The translations under genes were made by a program, and so were the position numbers. Under the pieces are notes generated by a model that was not told where the DNA came from, did not search any database, and was given only the letters and a program-made list of their open reading frames with translations. Source: Hamadaea sp. (lineage in GTDB: Bacteria; Actinomycetota; Actinomycetes; Mycobacteriales; Micromonosporaceae). From it: a DNA stretch of 64,000 nucleotides. Where the stretch lies: the NCBI RefSeq assembly GCF_013362815.1, contig NZ_JABFVK010000089.1, forward strand, positions 1 to 64,000. The letters are read 5' to 3'. Below, piece by piece: positions 60,031-64,000 of the stretch (positions are counted from its first letter, which is position 1; every line of letters starts with the position of its first letter).

Positions 60031-61269
60031 TTGAACGCGCTGAACGCGGTGGAATGTCGGCTTTGTGGGGCTGACGTCACTGAGACCTTTGTCGACCTGG
60101 GGATGTCCCCTCTGTGCGAGAGCTATGTCCCAGCGGACCGGCTCGACTCGGCGGAGACGTTCTATCCCCTGCACGTCCGGATCTGCGGGCAGTGCCTTCT
60201 GGTCCAACTCCCCGCCCATGTGGCGGGAGAGAACATCTTCTCGGACTACCTTTACTTCTCTTCGTATTCCACCTCTTGGGTGGCGCACGCGAAGCGGTAC
60301 GCCGACGAGATGGTCGACCGGCTCCAGCTCGGCCCGGACAGTCTCGTCACCGAGGTCGCGAGCAACGACGGCTACCTGCTCCAGCACTTCGTCGCGGCGG
60401 GGGTGCCGGTGCTCGGTGTCGAGCCCGCGGCGAACATCGCCGAAGTCGCGCGGGCCAAGGGGATTCGCACCGAGGTCCAGTTCCTCGGCGCTGAGACGGG
60501 CGCCGAGATCGCCGGTCGCCTCGGCCGTGCCGATCTGGTCGCCGGCAACAACGTGTACGCCCACGTCCCCGACCTCGTCGGGTTCTCGGCCGGGCTGGCC
60601 GCGCTCGTGAAGCCGGACGGCCTCGTGACGCTGGAGTTCCCGCATCTGCTGCGGCTGATCGAACAGCGGCAGTACGACACCATCTACCACGAGCACTACC
60701 AGTACCTGTCGCTGCTCACCGCAAGCCGAGCCCTGGGCACCGCCGGGTTGAGCGTCGTCGACGTCGAGGAACTGACCACCCATGGCGGTTCGCTGCGCGT
60801 ACACGCGAAACATGCCGACGCGGCGGGTGAGCCGATCGCGCGGGTCAAGGCGCTCCTGGATGTGGAGGAAGCCGCCGGGCTGCACACGCTGGAGGGCCAT
60901 CGGGGGTTTGAGAAGAGCGTCTTCACGATCAAGCGCGACCTGCTCGGCTTCCTGCTCGCGGCGCGGGCCGAGGGCAAGCGCGTGGTCGGCTACGGCGCGC
61001 CGGGCAAGGGGAACACGCTGCTCAACCACTGTGGCATCCGGTCCGACCTGATCGAGTACACCGTGGACCGCTCGCCGCACAAGCAGGGCTGGTTCCTCCC
61101 CGGTACGCACATCCCGATCTACGAGCCGGAGCGCATCGAGCGGGACCGGCCGGACTTCATCGTGGTGCTGCCGTGGAACCTGCGGGCGGAGATCACCACC
61201 CAGCTCTCCTACATCCGTGACTGGGGCGGCCGCTTGGTCTTCCCGATCCCCGACCTCGAGGTGGTGTAG
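60031..61269 (+). CDS. NDP-hexose C-methyltransferase (TylC3/EvaC-like)
   Basis: A 412-residue enzyme of the sugar C-methyltransferase family. The N-terminal zinc site is CRLCGADV and ICGQCLLVQ. FSDYLYFSSYSTSW and EVASNDGYLLQHF (SAM site) are typical, as is the catalytic segment YHEHYQYLSLL. The C-terminal domain reads VVGYGAPGKGNTLLNHCGI and PDFIVVLPWNLRAEI. It should C-methylate an NDP-4-keto-deoxyhexose. The TTG start at 60031 is preceded by GGGGGG. The nucleotidyltransferase gene follows 4 nt after its stop, making a three-gene sugar operon. Confidence 0.9.
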   Translation: MNALNAVECRLCGADVTETFVDLGMSPLCESYVPADRLDSAETFYPLHVRICGQCLLVQLPAHVAGENIFSDYLYFSSYSTSWVAHAKRYADEMVDRLQLGPDSLVTEVASNDGYLLQHFVAAGVPVLGVEPAANIAEVARAKGIRTEVQFLGAETGAEIAGRLGRADLVAGNNVYAHVPDLVGFSAGLAALVKPDGLVTLEFPHLLRLIEQRQYDTIYHEHYQYLSLLTASRALGTAGLSVVDVEELTTHGGSLRVHAKHADAAGEPIARVKALLDVEEAAGLHTLEGHRGFEKSVFTIKRDLLGFLLAARAEGKRVVGYGAPGKGNTLLNHCGIRSDLIEYTVDRSPHKQGWFLPGTHIPIYEPERIERDRPDFIVVLPWNLRAEITTQLSYIRDWGGRLVFPIPDLEVV

Positions 61270-61273
61270 GGCC

Positions 61274-62065
61274 GTGAAGGTCGTCCTGTTCTGCGGCGGG
61301 CTCGGCATGCGCATGCGCGAAGGCGGTAGCGCGGTGCCGAAGCCGATGGCGCTGCTCGGCGAGCGCCCGCTGCTGTGGCATGTGATGCGGTACTACGCCC
61401 ACTTCGGGCACACCGACTTCGTGCTGTGCCTGGGCTACGGCGCGAACGTCGTCAAGGACTACTTCCTGCACTACGACGAGACGCTGTCCAACGACTTCAC
61501 CATGTCGGGCAGCGCGGGCGACGTGCGGCTGTTCTCCTCGGACATCACCGACTGGAACATCACGTTCATCAACACCGGGCACCAGTCGACGATCGGTGAA
61601 CGGCTGATGCGCGTACGCGCGCATGTCGAGAACGAGCCGATGTTCCTGTGCAACTACGCCGACACCCTGACCGATGCGCCGTTGCCGGACATGATCGACA
61701 AGTTCGCCGCGTCCGACAAGACGGTCAGCATGCTGGCGGTGCCGCCGTTCTCGACCCACCACTACCTGGACATCGACGACGACGGCCAGGTCACCGGCAT
61801 CCGGGGCTTCCACGAGCTTACCCAGTGGGAGAACGGCGGCTACTTCATCATGCGGCCGGACATCTTCGACGAGCTGCGCGAAGGCGAGGACATCGTCCCG
61901 CACGCGCTGGACCGCCTGCACCCGAAGGGCCGCCTGATGGCCCAGCGGTACAAGGGCTTCTGGCGCGCGGTCGACACCTTCAAGGACCGCGCCGAGATGG
62001 AAGAACTCGTCAACCGCGGTCTCGCGCCGTGGATGCTGTGGACCAACCCGGCGCTGGTGGGCTGA
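61274..62065 (+). CDS. Sugar-1-phosphate nucleotidyltransferase (glucose-1-phosphate cytidylyltransferase-like)
   Basis: A 263-residue nucleotidyltransferase. VVLFCGGLGMRMRE, VPKPMALLGERPLLWHVMRY and LCLGYGANVVKDYFLHY align with RfbF-type CTP:glucose-1-phosphate cytidylyltransferases, and the later WENGGYFIMRP and FWRAVDTFKD segments also fit. It would make CDP-glucose or a similar donor. The partner CDP-glucose 4,6-dehydratase is not in the window. GTG at 61274 begins at the fold boundary. Its stop TGA shares a base with the next ATG. Confidence 0.87.
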   Translation: MKVVLFCGGLGMRMREGGSAVPKPMALLGERPLLWHVMRYYAHFGHTDFVLCLGYGANVVKDYFLHYDETLSNDFTMSGSAGDVRLFSSDITDWNITFINTGHQSTIGERLMRVRAHVENEPMFLCNYADTLTDAPLPDMIDKFAASDKTVSMLAVPPFSTHHYLDIDDDGQVTGIRGFHELTQWENGGYFIMRPDIFDELREGEDIVPHALDRLHPKGRLMAQRYKGFWRAVDTFKDRAEMEELVNRGLAPWMLWTNPALVG

Positions 62066-62709
62066 TGCTCTCCCTCGGGACCGACGAAGTACGCACCGTA
62101 GTGGCGATCGGCGCCCATCCGGACGACATCGAGATCGCGGCCGGTGGATTGCTGCTTACCTTGGCGGCAGCCGTCCCCGGCGTACGCGTCCACTATGTGC
62201 TCTGCACCGGCACGGCGAACCGGCAGGCGGAGGCGCGCGCAGCGGCCGCCGCCTGCCTGCCGGGCGCCGAACTCAGCTTCGACCTGCACGACCTGCCGGA
62301 CGGCCGACTCCCGGGGCACTGGGCGCAGACCAAGCAGGTCCTGCAGTCGGCCGCCGCCACGGTCACCGCCGACCTGGTTCTGGTGCCGTCACCCCAGGAC
62401 GCCCACCAGGATCACCGGCTGATCGGGGAACTCGCCCTGTCGGCCTTCCGCGACCAGTTGGTGCTGCACTACGAGATCCCGAAGTGGGACGGCGACCTCG
62501 GCCGGCCCAACCTCTACGTTCCGCTGACCGACGAGATCGCGCGGCGGAAAGTGGAAGTGCTGAACGACGCCTTCCCGTCGCAGAAATCCCATGACTGGTG
62601 GGACGACGAGGTTTTCTTCGGGCTCATGCGCGTACGCGGGATGGAGAGCCGGACCCGGTACGCCGAAGCCTTCTCCTGCTCGAAGGCGACGCTTCGCTTC
62701 AGTTCCTGA
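62065..62709 (+). CDS. PIG-L/LmbE-family deacetylase
   Basis: A 214-residue zinc N-deacetylase. The hallmark AHPDDIEI is at 17-24, and the second metal motif QDAHQDHR is in the middle. The family removes acetyl groups from N-acetylglucosaminyl lipids, mycothiol precursors and amino-sugar intermediates. Here it closes the sugar operon, so an N-acetylated NDP-sugar or lipid-linked sugar is the probable substrate. Its ATG overlaps the nucleotidyltransferase stop (TGATG). It ends just before the palindrome at 62715-62766. Confidence 0.9.
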   Translation: MLSLGTDEVRTVVAIGAHPDDIEIAAGGLLLTLAAAVPGVRVHYVLCTGTANRQAEARAAAAACLPGAELSFDLHDLPDGRLPGHWAQTKQVLQSAAATVTADLVLVPSPQDAHQDHRLIGELALSAFRDQLVLHYEIPKWDGDLGRPNLYVPLTDEIARRKVEVLNDAFPSQKSHDWWDDEVFFGLMRVRGMESRTRYAEAFSCSKATLRFSS

Positions 62710-62714
62710 CGCGG

Positions 62715-62766
62715 GATGCCGGATAACGCGGTTAAGTTCGCGAGAATAGCCGCGTTATCCGGCATC
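62715..62766. terminator. 17-bp perfect palindrome that overlaps the end of the hydrolase gene
   Basis: gatgccggataacgcgg (62715-62731) pairs exactly with 62750-62766 around an 18-nt loop. It lies between convergent genes. On the minus strand the right arm encodes the last codons and the TAA stop of the hydrolase (QDAG-stop). Confidence 0.75.
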
Positions 62767-63633
62767 CTGCGCAGGAGCGCCATCCTGCGCAGGAGCGCCA
62801 TCCTGCGCAGGACCGGCAGCCTGCGTCGTCCCTGGGGAACCCGAAGACCCCGGGCTGGGGAGTGGCCCGCCGAAAGCAGCAACAGTCCGATCCGCGTACG
62901 CGGAAGCATCGCCAGACGTCATGGGCCCGTCGAACTCCTCGGGCAGCGGAGTCGGCGTACCGGGCGAAACGAGCTGGACGATCTCGTCGAGGATCCGTTC
63001 GGCGTACCCGACCCAGAGGTGCTTGGCCCCGTCGACCCCGACGACGGAAGCCTGCGGAATCGCCGCGAAGCGGGCCCGAGCCTCGTCCGGCCGCAGGTAG
63101 TCGTCGAACTCCGGAACCAGCACCTTCATCGGCAGTCCCGATACGGCCCAGCGGGCGAGATCCTCGTCGGTGGAGAACCGCAGCGGCGGCGAGAGCAGCA
63201 CCGCCCCGGCGATCCCCGGCTCGGCCCCGTACTTGAGCACCAGATCGGTGCCGAAGGACCACCCGACCACCCAGATGTTCGGCAGGTCGGCGAATTCGGC
63301 GTACTCGATGGCGGCAGCGACGTCGAACCGCTCCCCGACGCCGCCGTCGAACGAGCCTCCGCTCTTGCCCTGGACGCTTTCCGTGCCCCGGCTGTTGAAC
63401 CGCAGCACCGCCAGCCCGGCGAGCTCCGGCAGCCGCCACGCCGCCTTGCGGTAGATGTGGCTGTCCATCATCCCGCCGTGCGTGGGCAGCGGGTGGAAGC
63501 AGACGATCGTGCCCACCGGGTCGCGCTCCAGCGGCAGCGACAGTTCGCCGATCAGCCGCAACCCGTCGGCCGTATGCAGCTCGATCGCCTCACGGCGGGC
63601 GGGCAGGATGGAGTTCGCGCGGATCAGCGTCAT
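62755..63633 (-). CDS. Alpha/beta hydrolase
   Basis: A 292-residue serine hydrolase. The nucleophile elbow is VVGWSFGTDL (G-x-S-x-G), the oxyanion region is TIVCFHPLPTHGG, and a catalytic His is likely in GAKHLWVGYA. The order FHPLPTHGG...LAVLRFNSRGTESVQG resembles the CocE/dienelactone-like hydrolases often annotated only as alpha/beta fold. The start at 63633 is shared with the stop of the upstream zinc-ribbon gene (TGATG). The last ~45 residues are low complexity, and the final part derives from 18-bp repeats plus a palindrome. Substrate unknown. Confidence 0.85.
   Translation of the reverse strand: MTLIRANSILPARREAIELHTADGLRLIGELSLPLERDPVGTIVCFHPLPTHGGMMDSHIYRKAAWRLPELAGLAVLRFNSRGTESVQGKSGGSFDGGVGERFDVAAAIEYAEFADLPNIWVVGWSFGTDLVLKYGAEPGIAGAVLLSPPLRFSTDEDLARWAVSGLPMKVLVPEFDDYLRPDEARARFAAIPQASVVGVDGAKHLWVGYAERILDEIVQLVSPGTPTPLPEEFDGPMTSGDASAYADRTVAAFGGPLPSPGSSGSPGTTQAAGPAQDGAPAQDGAPAQDAG
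62763..62816 (-). repeat. Three 18-bp tandem repeats at the 3' end of the hydrolase gene
   Basis: Units catcctgcgcaggagcgc start at 62763, 62781 and 62799 (the third diverges at its end). Each holds the small palindrome ctgcgcag. On the minus strand they encode AQDGAP-type hexapeptides, and the first unit begins inside the adjacent palindrome arm. Confidence 0.85.
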
Positions 63634-63953
63634 CACATGAACTTTCGGGTCGGCTGACGACGGTGGCGGGCCCGCCAGCACGCGGTGTGCCAGTGCCGCC
63701 GATCTGACGAGTCTCCCCGGCCGTCGGCCGGCCAGGCTACGACGTGCGCCACACCGGGCGGGATTTCGTGATCACACCCGGGACACCGGTACGCCTTCGT
63801 CGCAGCACCCGCCGTGACGTGGCGCACATTCCAGTCGCCGTCAGTGCCGTCCGCGCCGTATTCCAGCTCCACGCCCCCGCGCGCGGCCGACTCGTTGAGG
63901 TCTCGATGGCCCGCTTTGGCACTCTTGCGAGGCAGGTTACGACGCGGGCTCAT
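63633..63953 (-). CDS. Small zinc-ribbon protein of actinobacterial type
   Basis: A 106-residue basic protein. The central part CPGCDHEIPPGVAHVVAW followed by HWHTACW supplies two CxxC-like Cys plus His/Cys ligands for one zinc ion. N- and C-termini are Arg/Lys-rich. Short proteins like this are widespread in actinomycetes and are sometimes labelled ATP/GTP-binding, for which I see no motif. The gene is coupled to the hydrolase through a one-base stop/start overlap. Function unknown. The remaining 47 nt to the window end show no coding signal. Confidence 0.75.
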   Translation of the reverse strand: MSPRRNLPRKSAKAGHRDLNESAARGGVELEYGADGTDGDWNVRHVTAGAATKAYRCPGCDHEIPPGVAHVVAWPADGRGDSSDRRHWHTACWRARHRRQPTRKFM

Positions 63954-64000
63954 CCGTCAAGGGTAGATCAGGCGAACCTGCGCCCGGCGAACTGGACCAG

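Noticed and set aside
63954-64000. Possible start of another gene at the window end
   Set aside because: Only 47 nt remain and no start, frame or motif can be supported.

Overview
The window is 64 kb of very GC-rich chromosomal DNA from a filamentous actinomycete. The family is most likely Micromonosporaceae (Actinoplanes, Micromonospora or Dactylosporangium type). The pointers are GTG/TTG starts with 1-4 nt translational overlaps, leaderless-type promoters, an F420-type oxidoreductase, a crotonyl-CoA carboxylase/reductase, tandem DivIVA-like coiled-coil genes, a DNRLRE-containing Rhs giant, and dense use of the word GTACGC. The taxon is inferred, not proven. No rRNA, tRNA, CRISPR array, transposase or prophage was seen.

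Region 1 (1-6.5 kb) holds ordinary chromosomal genes: the end of a TPR regulator, a Tat-exported amidase with a golvesin-type C-terminal domain, a SHOCT / histidine kinase / NarL-type regulator operon, an arginase-fold enzyme with a His-to-Cys change at a metal position, and a thioredoxin-TPR protein without CXXC. Region 2 (6.5-20.8 kb) carries two related MacB/FtsX-type ABC systems. Two of their ATPases end in an AbrB-like beta domain.

Region 3 (13.5-26.3 kb, interleaved with region 2) is an acyl-CoA module: an isobutyryl-CoA-type mutase large subunit, a MeaB GTPase, a thiolase, a methylmalonyl-CoA epimerase and crotonyl-CoA carboxylase/reductase. The mutase, the thiolase/epimerase pair and the reductase share a 16-bp imperfect palindrome upstream, which suggests one regulon. 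Two polarity-type coiled-coil genes follow (26.5-29.4 kb).

Region 4 (29.4-62.7 kb) is a large surface-polysaccharide cluster: PAP2 phosphatase, acyltransferases, GT2 and GT4 glycosyltransferases, a GDP-mannose/UDP-glucose dehydrogenase, a CelD-like acyltransferase, a polysaccharide deacetylase, Wzz-like and Wzy-like proteins, two Wzx-like flippases, a GH16 hydrolase, a beta-helix surface protein, and a sugar cassette (SDR, two C-methyltransferases, nucleotidyltransferase, PIG-L deacetylase). Between the two convergent, paralogous flippases lies a 2375-residue Rhs protein. It has a hydrophobic C-terminal module and an overlapping three-helix membrane gene, which read as a candidate membrane-acting toxin and its immunity protein. 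The window closes with an alpha/beta hydrolase and a small zinc-ribbon protein.

The most unusual features are a set of long, near-perfect intergenic palindromes. Two related copies sit in inverted orientation around a DUF559 endonuclease-like gene, and two others run into coding sequence and shape protein C-termini. There are also two independent 27-bp tandem duplications, each lying exactly over a GTGA stop/start junction.
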